Assembly (NCBI GenBank): GCA_027493675.1
Contig: JAOSKI010000009.1
Coordinates: forward strand, 1 to 64,000
DNA: 64,000 bases
DNA from: Microthrixaceae bacterium
GTDB lineage: Bacteria > Actinomycetota > Acidimicrobiia > Acidimicrobiales > Microtrichaceae
Direction: 5' to 3'
The notes beneath the pieces are model-generated. The model had not been told where the DNA came from. It saw only the letters and a program-made list of their open reading frames with translations, and ran no database searches. Of the stretch, positions 18,978-28,573 are shown in pieces. Each line of letters opens with the position of its first letter. The first letter of the stretch is position 1. A program made the translations under genes and the position numbers.

Positions 18978-19434
18978 ATGGGCCACGTGGAAACCGTCGC
19001 CCAACTCGATACCCCCGGTCCCTGTCGAGGACCTATTCGCGGAGCTGCAGACCCTGGACGGATACCAGGAGTGGCTCGACATCGTCGATCGGGTCGTGCC
19101 TGACGAGCCACACGAGGGCGATCAGGGACCTGCGTGGCTGGTGGACCTGCATGCCAGCATCGGACCTCTGCGTCGCTCCAAGCGGCTGAGGATGATCCGC
19201 GATCTGCACGAGGCACCCAACCACGTGCGCTACCTGCGCCGAGAGACCGATGGACGCCGGCACAGCACCTGGCGGCTGACGGTCCAGGTCTCCGACTCAG
19301 CGAACGGCGGGAGCCACCTCGAGATGTCCCTGTACTACGGCGGCTCGCTATGGGTGCCGATGATCGAGCGGTTGCTGCGAGAAGAGGTTGAGCGGAGCCG
19401 GCCGCGCCTGTTGGCCCGACTGGACCGATCCTGA
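18978..19434 (+). CDS. SRPBCC/polyketide-cyclase-like protein
   Basis: A small protein of about 150 residues with the pattern of START/SRPBCC ligand-binding folds: an N-terminal helix region (DLFAELQTLDGYQEWLDIVD), beta strands HVRYLRRETDGRRHSTWRLT and LEMSLYYGGSLW, and a long C-terminal helix (MIERLLREEVERSRPRLLA). The frame shifts at a C run near 19015. The start may be ATG 18978 or GTG 18987. Ligand unknown. It lies between the M23 peptidase and a convergent ABC ATPase gene; similar proteins are common in actinobacteria without an assigned role. Confidence 0.6.
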
Positions 19435-19456
19435 GGAGCGGTGTTGCGCCGGCGGC

Positions 19457-20263
19457 TCACCGCCGGCGTGCGGACCATCTGAGGCCGCTGTCGCCTCTGT
19501 GCTCCACAAGCTCGATCCCGACGCCGAAGCACTCCGAGAGCCCCTGCGCGGTGAGTGTCTCCTCGAGTGGGCCCATCGCGGTGACCCGACCGCTTCGCAG
19601 GAGCATGACGTGGGTGAACGACGGTGGGATCTCCTCGACGTGGTGGGTGACGAGCACCAGTGGCGGGGCCGACGAGTCGGAGGCCATGGCGTCGAGGCGG
19701 TCTATCAGGTCCTCCCGTGCCCCCAGGTCGAGCCCTGCTGCCGGCTCGTCGAGCACCACCAGGTCGGGTGTCGACATCAGGGACCGGGCGAGAAGCACGC
19801 GTTGGCGTTCACCGGACGACAGCGATCCGAACCGGCGATCGGTCGGCTGGGGGAACCCCTGGTCGCGCAGCAGGGCGTCGGCGCGCGCGTGGTCCTCGGC
19901 GCCATAGGCGTGCCACCAGGGCTCCAACGCCGCGTACCGGGCGGTCATCACCACCTCGTGGGCGCTCAGCTGTGGTCTGACCAGGTCGGCCACAGCTGCG
20001 CTGACCAACGCAAGGCGTCGCCGCAGTGAGCGTACGTCGACCGAGCCGAGGCGGTGACCCAACACCTCGACGGAACCTTCTGAGGGGTGCTCCCAGAGGG
20101 TGGCGATGCGGGCGATCGTGGTCTTGCCCGAACCGTTGGGCCCCAGGATCGCCCAGCGTTGTCCGCGGAGGACCACCCAGTCGATGCCCTCGAGGATCGC
20201 TCGGCCTTCGCGGCGATGTGCCACGCCATCGAGCTTCAGCACTTCCGCGTCCGATCCGCCCAC
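19457..20263 (-). CDS. ABC transporter ATP-binding protein
   Basis: Intact 268-residue ATPase with Walker A GPNGSGKTTIARI, signature LSSGERQRV, Walker B PDLVVLDEPAAGLD and switch His in LVTHHVEEI. The sequence resembles iron-complex/molybdate-type or ModF-like ATPases rather than a drug exporter, but no permease gene lies next to it, so its partner is unknown. GTG 20263 directly follows the stop of the MarR regulator gene (TGAGTG), indicating translational coupling and a shared transcript. Confidence 0.9.
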   Translation of the reverse strand: MGGSDAEVLKLDGVAHRREGRAILEGIDWVVLRGQRWAILGPNGSGKTTIARIATLWEHPSEGSVEVLGHRLGSVDVRSLRRRLALVSAAVADLVRPQLSAHEVVMTARYAALEPWWHAYGAEDHARADALLRDQGFPQPTDRRFGSLSSGERQRVLLARSLMSTPDLVVLDEPAAGLDLGAREDLIDRLDAMASDSSAPPLVLVTHHVEEIPPSFTHVMLLRSGRVTAMGPLEETLTAQGLSECFGVGIELVEHRGDSGLRWSARRR

Positions 20264-20773
20264 TCAGGACGTCCCGTGAGGTCGACCGAACTTCTCGGTC
20301 AGATAGTCCTCCATCGCCGAGTTGAGGCTCTCGAGGCCTGCCAATGCTGCGTCGGCCTCGTCGCGCGGCAGGCGGTCGAGCAGCTTGCCGAGGCGTTCGG
20401 CCACCACAGAGTCACCTGTGGTGACCATCTCCTTGCCTTCGGCGGTGAGCGACAACACAACGCGTCGCCGGTCGTCGGGGTCCTCACCGCGCAGCACCAG
20501 GCCCCGTGCGCAGAGTCCGTCGACCACCGAGGTCACCGTGGAGGGTGCCACGTCCAGCAGGGTCGCGACGTCGGACGCCGGTCTCCCCCCGGAGTCGAGG
20601 AACACAAGCACCCGGTACTGCGGGAGCGTGAGGTCGATCTCGGCGAGGGCCGAGCCGCTCACCTTGGCGAGGCGTGCCGCAGCCCGCACTGCATCGGCGT
20701 GGCGTGTCTGGGACCGCGAGTCGCGCGCGCTGTCGCGCAGCGGATCTCGGACCGGGTCGCCGGGGGCTGACAT
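20264..20773 (-). CDS. MarR-family transcriptional regulator
   Basis: Intact 169-residue winged-helix regulator. The MarR pattern is clear: LTLPQYRVLVFLDSGG, helix-turn-helix SDVATLLDVAPSTVTSVVDG, then the wing DPDDRRRVVLSLTAEGKEMV with the family DxRR motif. A long C-terminal helix supports dimerisation. It is the first gene of a two-gene unit with the ABC ATPase and probably controls that gene and itself. Its effector cannot be told from the sequence. Confidence 0.9.
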   Translation of the reverse strand: MSAPGDPVRDPLRDSARDSRSQTRHADAVRAAARLAKVSGSALAEIDLTLPQYRVLVFLDSGGRPASDVATLLDVAPSTVTSVVDGLCARGLVLRGEDPDDRRRVVLSLTAEGKEMVTTGDSVVAERLGKLLDRLPRDEADAALAGLESLNSAMEDYLTEKFGRPHGTS

Positions 20774-20877
20774 CGCGGGAAGGCTAATCGGTGCGGTGGA
20801 AATCGTGATGGTGTGGCCGGATTACAGTTGCTTCGTGCCCCGAGCGGAGTGCCCCGAGTGGGAGCGGTGAGTCACCG

Positions 20878-22202
20878 GTGACCCTCGCCTTGGGCCTCGT
20901 GGCAGCGGCCCTTCTCATCGGGGCGAACGCCTTCTTCGTCGCCACCGAGTTCGCGCTCGTGGCGGTGGATCGCACGAAGCTGGAACTGCTCGCCGAGGGG
21001 GGGGAATCCGCAGGGCAGCCACCTCTCTTGATCTGCTGCGTCATGTCTCGTTCAACCTCTCGGGTGCGCAGTTGGGCATAACGATCACGAGCCTGGCTCT
21101 CGGCCTTCTCACCGAGCCGGTGTTCGCCACAGCGCTCGAGCCCCATGTCGCAGGTGTGCTTGGGGAGGCGAGCGCGCTGGCGGCCTCCGTCGTGGTGACG
21201 CTTGCGGTCACGACCATGGTGCAGATGGTGGTGGGGAACTGGTGCCGAAGTCGGTGGCCGTGGCGCGCCCGATCGAGGCGATGCTGCGCCTCTCTGGGGC
21301 CTTCCGGGGGTACGCGGTGGTCTTCCGACCCGTGATAGCGGTGTGCAACTCGACGGCGAACGCCCTGGTGCGGTCGGTGGGGATAGAGCCAACCGAGGAG
21401 CTCTCCACGGTGCGCTCCCGTGAGGAGCTCCGGCGTCTGGTGCACACCAGTGCCGAGGGCGGCACGATCCGCAGCCAGACCGCTGAACTGCTCGACCGGA
21501 CGTTTCGCTTCGGCGACAAGACAGTTGCCGAAGCCCTCACTCCGAGGCCTGACATCGTGGCCCTCCCTGTCGACGCAACCGTGGGTGAGTTGCTCGACCT
21601 GTCAGCTGAGACCGGCCTGTCGCGCTTCCCGCTGCACGAGGGCGATCTCGACGAGGTGACCGGGGTCGTTCACGTCAAGGACGTGCTCAGGTTGGACAGG
21701 TCGGTCCGACGAGCGGCGACGGTTGCGCAGCTGTCGCATCCCGTTCCGATGGTCCCGGAGTCGAAGCTGCTCGACGATCTCCTGGAGGAGTTCGCAGACG
21801 GTGGAGCCCACCTGGCGCTGGTGCTGGATGAGTACGGTGGGACCGCGGGCATCATCACGATCGAGGACCTGGTGGAGGAGATCGTCGGTGACATAGCCGA
21901 CGAGCACGACCTCGACCGGGGTCGTCCGCGGGTGCGCCGCTGGAGGGGCGCGCATCTGCTGTCGGGCAGGCTGCATCCAGACGAGGTGAGGGATGCCTGT
22001 GGATACGAGATGCCCGAGGGCGACTACGACACCCTCGCAGGTTTCGTGCTCGAACGCCTTGGCTGCATCCCAGAGGGCGGTGACGGCTTCGGAGTGCGAT
22101 GGATGGTCCTTCGAGGTGACGGAGATGGATGATCGCCGAGTGGCGACGGTGCGCGTGGTGGCACCGTCACCGGGTCTCGACGTCATCGGGGCCGATTCGT
22201 GA
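20878..22202 (+). CDS. CNNM/CorC-type membrane protein (DUF21 + CBS + CorC_HlyC), first copy
   Basis: A hemolysin-like ion-transport protein. The DUF21 membrane domain begins MTLALGLVAAALLIGANAFF, VATEFALVAVDRTKLELLA and HVSFNLSGAQLGITITSLALG, and is followed by a CBS pair (EALTPRPDIVALPVDATVGE; EYGGTAGIITIEDLVEEIVG) and the small C-terminal transporter-associated domain ending VVAPSPGLDVIGADS. Frameshifts lie near 21010, 21240 and 22105. GTG 20878 is the start. Family members act in Mg2+/Co2+ efflux or homeostasis. The stop overlaps the GTG of a second CNNM gene, so the pair is a translationally coupled unit. Confidence 0.85.
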
Positions 22203-23275
22203 ACCAGATGCTGCAGGTCGGAATCGGGCTGGCTCTGATCGCCGCCAACGGCTTCTTCGTCGCCATGGAGTTCGCCCTGCTGGCGGCCAGGCGCACCAGG
22301 ATCGAGGACTCCGTCGCGCAGGGCCGGATCGGCGCCGTGTCGGCTCTCGCCGGGATGAGGTCGCTGAACGTGCAGTTGGCCGCGTGCCAACTCGGCATCA
22401 CCGTCGTATCGCTCATGTTGGGTTGGATCGTCGAACCGGTGCTCGGCGGAGCGGTGGAGGCGCTGATCGGTCGCACCGCCCTTCCGGCGGGTGCGGCCGC
22501 AGTGATCGGGCTGGTGATCGCACTCACGGTCCTGTCGTTCGTGCACATGGTGGCAGGTGAGATGGTTCCCAAGGCGGTGGTCTCGCGAAGCCCGAGGCCA
22601 CGCTCACGTTGTTGGCCCCTGCGCATCGTGGCTTGACGACGGCACTGCGCCCCGTCGTCTGGGGGCTCAACGGTCTCGGGATGCTCGGGGCGAGACTCAT
22701 GGGTGTCGAGCCGACCGACGAGCTTGCCCATGCCCACACGCCTGAAGAGCTCGGTGTGATGCTTGACGAAGCCGTGGCCGGAGGACAGCTCGGGGTGGGG
22801 GAGGCGGGGCTGCTCACAGGGGCGCTCGGCTTCCTGCGGGTCCGTGTGCACGAGGTGATGACACCGGCTCGTGACCTGGTGACGGTTCCGGCGACCACGA
22901 CGGTGGCAGAGGCCGAAGCCCTGCTGGTGCGTTCCGGCACTCCCGGGTGCTGGTCACCGACGGCGAGCACGTGATCGGCTTCCTGCATGTCAAGGACCTG
23001 CTGGCCTACGAGGAGATGGCTCCGAGTGACCTGTTGCCACCGGGCCTCGTGCGGGTGGCGCTACGGTGGACCCCGACGAGGTCCTGCCCGATGTCCTCTT
23101 GAAGATGCGCCGTGCCCGCCGGCACGTGGCGGTCGTGTCCGGTGGCGCCGACGCGCCGATCGGAGGGCTCGTCACGATGGAGGACATCCCTGAGGCGATC
23201 GTGGGCGACATCACCGACGAGTCGGACAAGCCGACCGGCGAACCCCGTCATTGGAGGCAGCCGGGATGGAGCTGA
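22199..23275 (+). CDS. CNNM/CorC-type membrane protein, second copy
   Basis: A second DUF21-CBS protein, about 360 residues and shorter than the first because it ends after the CBS pair and lacks the C-terminal CorC_HlyC domain. Landmarks are GLALIAANGFFVAMEFALL, LAACQLGITVVSLMLGWIVE, FVHMVAGEMVPKAVV, then VHEVMTPARDLVTVPATTTV and IGGLVTMEDIPEAIVGDI. Frameshifts lie near 22590, 22935 and 23065. GTG 22199 overlaps the preceding stop. Tandem CNNM genes are common in actinobacteria, and the two products may form a heteromeric complex (inference). Confidence 0.85.
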
Positions 23276-24630
23276 GTGCCAGCGTGCTCGATTCGATCCG
23301 GTGCGCTGTCTCCGAGCAGCGCTCAGTAGCCGCTGAAGTGGTTACGCGTGAGGGATGTGCGGCGGCTTTCCGCAGGCGCGTCCCGCCTCACGTGGGAGGT
23401 AGTGACCGAACCCGGTGGAACGGTGATCGTCCAACAGGAGCGCCCTGGTTCGGCGGGCGCCAACCTGTCCATGTCACCCAGTCGATCCTGTTGGGCGAGG
23501 CCGGTGGTCGTGGCGTGCCCCGTTGCGGAGGTCCTCGCCGATGGTGAGGACGATGCCGGGGGGTTCGCGGTGCTGACCAAAGGTCGAAGGGGGAGTCGCT
23601 TCCAAGCGGATTCGTCTCGTCGTGAGGCACTGGTCTCGAGCGGTGGGCTGGCCCGACAGGCGGGCACGGCCTGCGCACGCATCCACACGATGGATCCACG
23701 CTGCGCCCCTGGGCTGAGCGAAGCCGACCCACTGAATCGATGAGGTCCTTGCTCGACGGAGCGGACGAGGCCCACCCGGCGTTCAAGTGGGGCCTTGCCC
23801 ATCTCGAGGCGACTCGACCAGCCGCAAGGTCGCCTGTGATCGTGCACGGGGACTTCCGGATGGGGAACCTGCTCGTCGGCGCGTCCCGGGTTGACCGCGG
23901 TGCTCGACTGGGAGCTGGCGCACCTGGGATCGCCGTCGAGGACCTGGGGTGGTTCTGCGCACGGGCATGGCGCTTCGGTTCCCCGTTGCGTGCCGGGGAG
24001 AGTAGGCACCCTGGATCAGTTCCTGGCCGGCTACCGAGATGGCGGAGGTGACCCTCCCGAGGCGGCCGAGCTCGAGTGGTGGGAGGCCTATGCGTGCCTT
24101 CGTTGGGGGGCTGATCTGCGTGCTGCAGGCGCTGGTGCACCGAAGCGGCATGCCGATCGGTGGAGCTGGCAGCCATCGGGAGGCGGGCAGCGGAGTGCGA
24201 GGAGGACCTACTCCAGTTGGTGGTGGGGTCCAGCGACTTGGAACCGCCTGCAGAGCCGGCGCGTCGTCGCGGCCCGCCCCACGACGCGCCAGGGGCCGGT
24301 GAGTTGCTCGACGCCGTCGCCGGGCATCTCGAATCGTTGATGAAGGCATCGGAAGGCAGGGAGCGCTTCGGTCTCCGCGTATCCCGCAACGTGGTGCGGC
24401 TGGTCGAACGGGAGCTGAACTTCGCCTCCCTTCTGACGGACCGTCACACGGAGCGGCTCAAGTCCCTGGGTGTGCCCGATGACGCCGCACTGGCACAGGC
24501 GATCAGGAGCGGCTCCGTGGGTCCTGGCGACGCTGGGGTGGTCGCCGCGGTGCGTGCCGCGGTGCGCGACAAGCTGGCGGTGTCCAACCCCGGCTACTGG
24601 CGTGGTGACGGAGAGGAGGTGTCGAGGTGA
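23266..24630 (+). CDS. APH-family phosphotransferase apparently joined to a DUF6285 domain
   Basis: The N-terminal two thirds match aminoglycoside-phosphotransferase-type kinases, including the ACAD10-like acyl-metabolism group: RLSAGASRLTWEVV, the catalytic loop PVIVHGDFRMGNLLV with the HxDxxxxN pattern (here HGDFRMGN), and the DFG-equivalent LTAVLDWELAHLG. Then comes WEAYACLRWG and GRRAAECEEDLLQLVV. From about 24290 a DUF6285-like domain follows: AGELLDAVAGHLESLMKAS and RVSRNVVRLVERELNFASLL. At least four frameshifts occur (about 23345, 23490, 23890 and 24120). No stop in any frame separates the two parts near their boundary, so a true fusion is possible, although the two are more often adjacent genes. 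ATG 23266 overlaps the previous stop. Confidence 0.7.
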
Positions 24631-25344
24631 GCCTGTGCCTGGCAGGACGCGACGTGCTGGTCGTGTCGCCGCACTTCGATGACGTGCCGTTGTCGTTGGG
24701 TCAGAGCCTCACCGACGGTGAGCTGTCGCGGGCACGACGGGTGAGGGTCCGCGTGGTGTTCGGTCGGACCAACTGGACCACCAGGTTGCATCCGACCCGC
24801 GGACGGGCTCCGGTCGTCTCGGCGTGGCGCCGGGTCGAGGAGCTGCTTGCTGCGGCCGCTTCGGTTACACCGTGAAGGTGCAGCCGGTCGAGGAGGTGAT
24901 CCTGCGGAGCGGGTCCATGGATCCGCTGGCGTTCCGTACTTCCACGGTGCTCGAGGATCACCCACTGGTCGACCGAGTGACCGCGATGATCCGGGCGTGG
25001 AGCGGGTTGACCGACGTTCTGTTGGTGCCGGCGGGGCTCGGCCGCTGGCACGTGGACCACCGCATCGTTGCCGCCGCCGGTGTGCGTGCGGTGCGTGCAG
25101 GGCTGGGCACGATCGCCTTCTACGAGGACCGACCGTACGTCGCCTACATGGACGAGGCCGAGATCGCCGCCGAGTTGGCCGAACTCGGGCTGGAACTCGA
25201 GGCGCAGGACGGTCCGGGCCGATCGAGGAGCAGGTCCAGCGCAGTGTGCGACGGATCTACCGATCGCAGATGGACGCCTACTTCACCGACGCACAACGCC
25301 GGGACACCGAGCGTGGCCGCAGCGAGCGGATCTGGGTGCCATGA
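24627..25344 (+). CDS. PIG-L family (LmbE-like) N-deacetylase
   Basis: Zinc-dependent deacetylases of this family act on GlcNAc conjugates, including mycothiol precursors. The zinc motif VVSPHFDDVPLSLGQ (HxDD) and the later LGRWHVDHRIVAAAG (HxxH) are both present. GTG 24627 overlaps the previous stop (GTGA). Frameshifts lie near 24845 and 25215; the last frame ends RYRSQMDAYF-like then ERIWVP at 25344. A role in mycothiol synthesis beside mshC is tempting, but the residues between the motifs diverge from MshB and the gene is coupled to the APH/DUF6285 gene, so the substrate remains open. Confidence 0.75.
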
Positions 25345-25399
25345 CCACGTCGGGTGCCTCATGTTGCGGTTGCGAACGGCGCACACCACAGTGGTGCCC

Positions 25400-26058
25400 A
25401 TGAAGATTGGTGTCCTTGGTGCAACTGGCCCGGCGGGAAGCGGTCTGGCCGCCCGCCTGGCCTCGGTCGGCTTCGAAGTGGTGCTCGGTCACGGTCCAAG
25501 TACCGCGCCATGGAGGTTCGGGACAGGATCGTGCAGCGCTGGCCTGACAAGGACCTGTTGTTGGAGGCAGGCGACAACCACCAGGCCTCGGGGTGAGGCC
25601 GACGTGGTGGTGATCGCCACCCCGTGGGACGCAGCGGCCTCGACGGCGTCGGACTGTGCCCGCGAGATGCAAGGCAAGGTGGTCATCTCGATGGCGAATG
25701 CCCTGGCGAAGGTCGGTCACGAGTTCCAACCGCTGGTGCCTCCCCGGGGCTCGGTGGCGGCGTCGGTGCAGGCTGCGGTACCGAAGTCGTTGGTCTCGGC
25801 GACGTTTCACCACGTTCCCGCCAAGGAGTTGGGGGATCTCGCCCATCCCGTGGAGTCGGACGTGTTGGTGTGCTCGGATCATCCTGAGGCCACCCCAGGC
25901 GACCCTCGAAATCGTCTCGAAGATCCCCGACCGCGCGGCGTGGATGCCGGAGAGCTCTCCAACGCCGCGCCGATCGAGGCGTTCGCGGCGGTGCTGTTGC
26001 AGGTGAACGTGAAGTACCGGACGCGGTCGCGATCCGCTTCACCGGCCTTCCCCAGTAG
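25400..26058 (+). CDS. npdG: F420-dependent NADP+ reductase (NADPH:F420 oxidoreductase-like)
   Basis: A Rossmann-fold enzyme moving hydride between NADP(H) and deazaflavin F420. The N terminus MKIGVLGATGPAGSGLAARL is the family's dinucleotide motif (usually GGTGxxG). SRSKYRAMEV-like residues follow after a shift near 25490 and fit the NADP 2'-phosphate site. EADVVVIATPWDAAASTA, VVISMANALAK and LSNAAPIEAFAAVLLQVNV are also characteristic. Further shifts lie near 25595, 25905 and 26020; the corrected end reads VAIRFTGLPQ with TAG at 26058. The length (about 220) fits the family. It implies coenzyme F420 in this organism. Confidence 0.85.
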
Positions 26059-26100
26059 CCCTCGCGGGGAGCCTTCGCGAGCCCGGGTAGCGTGGCCGCG

Positions 26101-27250
26101 ATGCGTCTCTACGACACCCGTCAGGGTGAGGTCGTACCGTTCGAACCGGCGACCCAGGTCGTCACCATGTACACCTGTGGCATCACCCCCTACGACTCGA
26201 CGCACCTGGGTCACGCCGCCACGTACCTCACCTACGACGTCTTGCAGCGACGCCTCGCGACATGGGATACGACACCCAGTGCGTCCGCAACATCACCGAT
26301 GTCGACGACTCGATCCTGCCCAAGGCCCGTGAGCTCGGCGTGCACTACCTGGATCTGGCCGCGGCCGAGCTGGCTCGCTTCGACGCCGATATGGAACGCC
26401 TCGAGATGATCCCTGCATACTCCGAGCCGCGGGCGACCTCCGCCATCGCCGACATCCGTGGATTCATAGGCATGGTGCTGGATCGTGGATTCGCCTACGT
26501 GGCGGGCGGCTCGGTGTACTTCGAGGTCTCGAAGTTCGCCCGATTCGGTGAGATCAGCGGGTACGGACGCGCAGAGATGCTCGAGCTCGCAGCGGAGCGT
26601 GGTGGCAACGTCGACGATCCACACAAGCGGGATCCGCTCGACTTCGTGTTGTGGCAGCCGTCCCTTCCCGACGAACCCCTCATGGGAGTCGCTGTGGGGT
26701 CCGGGCAGGCCGGGTTGGCACATCGAATGCTCGGCGCTCGCCATGCGGGAGCTGGGAACGACCATCGATCTGCACGGCGGTGGAACGGACCTGATCTTCC
26801 CGCACCACGAATGTGAATCAGCCCAGTCGGAGGCGGCCACCGGAGAGCTGTTCGTGCGTCATTGGATGCACCAGGCCATGGTCCGCATGGATGGCGAGAA
26901 GATGTCGAAGTCTCTCGGCAACCTGGTGTTCGTGTCCGACCTCGCGATGCTCTGGGACCCCCGTGCCATTCGCCTGGCGTGCATTGTGCACCACTACCGC
27001 AGGGCCTGGGAGTGGTCAGGGGACCTGATGCCGCAGGCCTCGGAGCGGCTGAGGCGTTGGGTCGCCGCAGGGGTGGGATCCGGTGCGCTCGAGTCGGTGC
27101 GTGACGCGCTGGACGACGACCTCGACACGCCGGGGCGGTCGCAGCAATAGACGCGGCCGTCGAGCGAGGCGAGGGGTCTCCGATGCGGCGCTGCTGCTGG
27201 GGGTGCGCACGGACCGCCCCGTTGAACGGAGCCCTGAGCACAGTCTGTGA
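26101..27250 (+). CDS. mshC: MshC: cysteine:GlcN-Ins ligase (mycothiol synthesis)
   Basis: A class-I aminoacyl-tRNA-synthetase-fold ligase that joins cysteine to glucosaminyl-inositol. The HIGH-like motif with the zinc Cys appears as YTCGITPYDSTHLGHAATYL. VRNITDVDDSILPKARELG, WHIECSALAM and GGGTDLIFPHHECESAQSEA follow, then KMSKSLGNLVFVSDL as the KMSKS loop. The length (about 380) fits MshC, which is shorter than CysS and lacks its tRNA-binding tail; the WE-terminated helical end also favours MshC. Frameshifts lie near 26260, 26690, 27130 and 27175. The corrected end reads GVRTDRPVERSPEHSL with TGA 27250. ATG 26101 is used. Confidence 0.85.
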
Positions 27251-27307
27251 GCCGGCCCACCCCTCACTCCCCCTGGCGAACTGTCCGGCGTCAGCCACGG
27301 AACCCCG

Positions 27308-27445
27308 CACCACACCGGACAGTTCGTGGTGGGGGCACCACACCGGACAGTTCGTGGTGGGGCACCACACCGGACAGTTCGTGGTGGGGGCACCACACCG
27401 GACAGTTCGTGGTGGGGGCACCACACCGGACAGTTCGCTGAAGGG
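27308..27445. repeat. Five tandem 28-bp repeats with internal dyad
   Basis: The unit GCACCACACCGGACAGTTCG (first 20 bases) plus TGGTGGGG starts at 27308, 27336, 27363, 27391 and 27419; one spacer is a G shorter and the last copy degrades after the core. Inside each unit CACCAC and GTGGTG form inverted arms around ACCGGACAGTTC. The core also occurs inverted once upstream (CGAACTGTCCGG, 27277-27288). The array fills much of the 290-bp gap between mshC and the plsC-like gene. There are no spacers, so it is not CRISPR. Confidence 0.9.
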
Positions 27446-27540
27446 GTTCTCGGGAAAGGGGAACTCCTCGGACAATTCGCGGTAGGCATGGATAGGATCG
27501 GCGGTGGCGCTGAGGCGGCCGAGGAGCGAAAGGAGACACC

Positions 27541-28506
27541 ATGGAGCGCACCGCAGGCAAGGCACAAGGCGTTGCGAGGGTGGTACTGACACCGGTGTTC
27601 CGTTCGCTGTGGCGCGTGACCACGGAGGATCTCGCCAACGTTCCCAGCACCGGTGGCGCGATCATCGCACCCAACCACATCTCGGTGCTCGACTCGTTCT
27701 TCCTCCCGCTCACGCTGCCGCGTCGCATCACCTATGTCGGCAAGGCCGAGTACATGGACGACTGGAAGACCAGGTACGTCTTCCCGCGATAGGGATGATC
27801 CCGATCGACCGTTCCGGCGGTGACGGAGCACAGCGTGCACTCGGACGCGGCAGCCGGGATACTCGACGCCGGTGAGCTCTTCGGGATCTACCCCGAAGGT
27901 ACACGTGCTCGCGACGGAAGGCTCCACAAAGGCCACACCGGCATAGCGCGCCTCGCTCTGCGCACCGGAGTCCCGATCGTGCCTGTCGGCATCATCGGCA
28001 GCGATGCCTGTCAGCCTCCTGACGCGAAGCTTCCGACTCCCTTCAGGCGGGTGCACATCCGCTTCGGGCGACCGATCGACGTCTCCGCTACGCGGACCGT
28101 GCGGATGACCGCATCGTGCTGCGTCAGATCACCGACGAGGTGATGTTCGAGATCCGCAACCTCTCAGGTCAGGAGTACGTCGACACCTATGCCACCAAGG
28201 GTTCCGCGGGCAAGGCAGCGGCGGTTCCCGAGCTACCCGGAGTGATTGAGGAGACGCGGCCCCGTGACGGGGGTGCCTCGGGATGCCGAGGTCATCCAGT
28301 TCCCCGACCGGCGATCCGAAGGCTCCGATCCCAGGCATCCGGCGGCGATGGAGGCGCCCGTGGCCGGGTTCGCCCCATCCGCCGCGCGTCCCACGCGGGA
28401 GCAGGCGGCATCACTGGTCCTCGTGGGATCCCAGAGCGATGCAGACGGCGTCGAGCGTCGTTCGTCGGCCGCAGTGCTGCAGCCGCGTCCGCTCGTTGGT
28501 GCGTGA
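27541..28506 (+). CDS. 1-acylglycerol-3-phosphate O-acyltransferase family (PlsC-like)
   Basis: A membrane-associated acyltransferase of phospholipid synthesis. The catalytic HX4D block is IIAPNHISVLDSFFLPL, the substrate block FGIYPEGTRARDGRLHKGHT, and a third block is TGVPIVPVGIIGS. ATG 27541 follows a good Shine-Dalgarno (AAGGAG, 27529-27534). Frameshifts lie near 27785 (homologous run resumes FPAIGMIPIDRSGG), 27830 and 28100. The C-terminal extension past about 28240 (DAEVIQFPDRRSEG and onward) is low-complexity and its frame is uncertain, so the end at 28506 is tentative. Confidence 0.8.
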
Positions 28507-28573
28507 CGGAACCGCTGCGGAGTCAAGGAATGCTGTCCTGGCGACACATCGTCGCCCGGTAGCCTGAGCAGCG

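Noticed and set aside
27308..27445. CRISPR array
   Set aside because: Repeats are directly adjacent with no unique spacers, and no cas genes are nearby.
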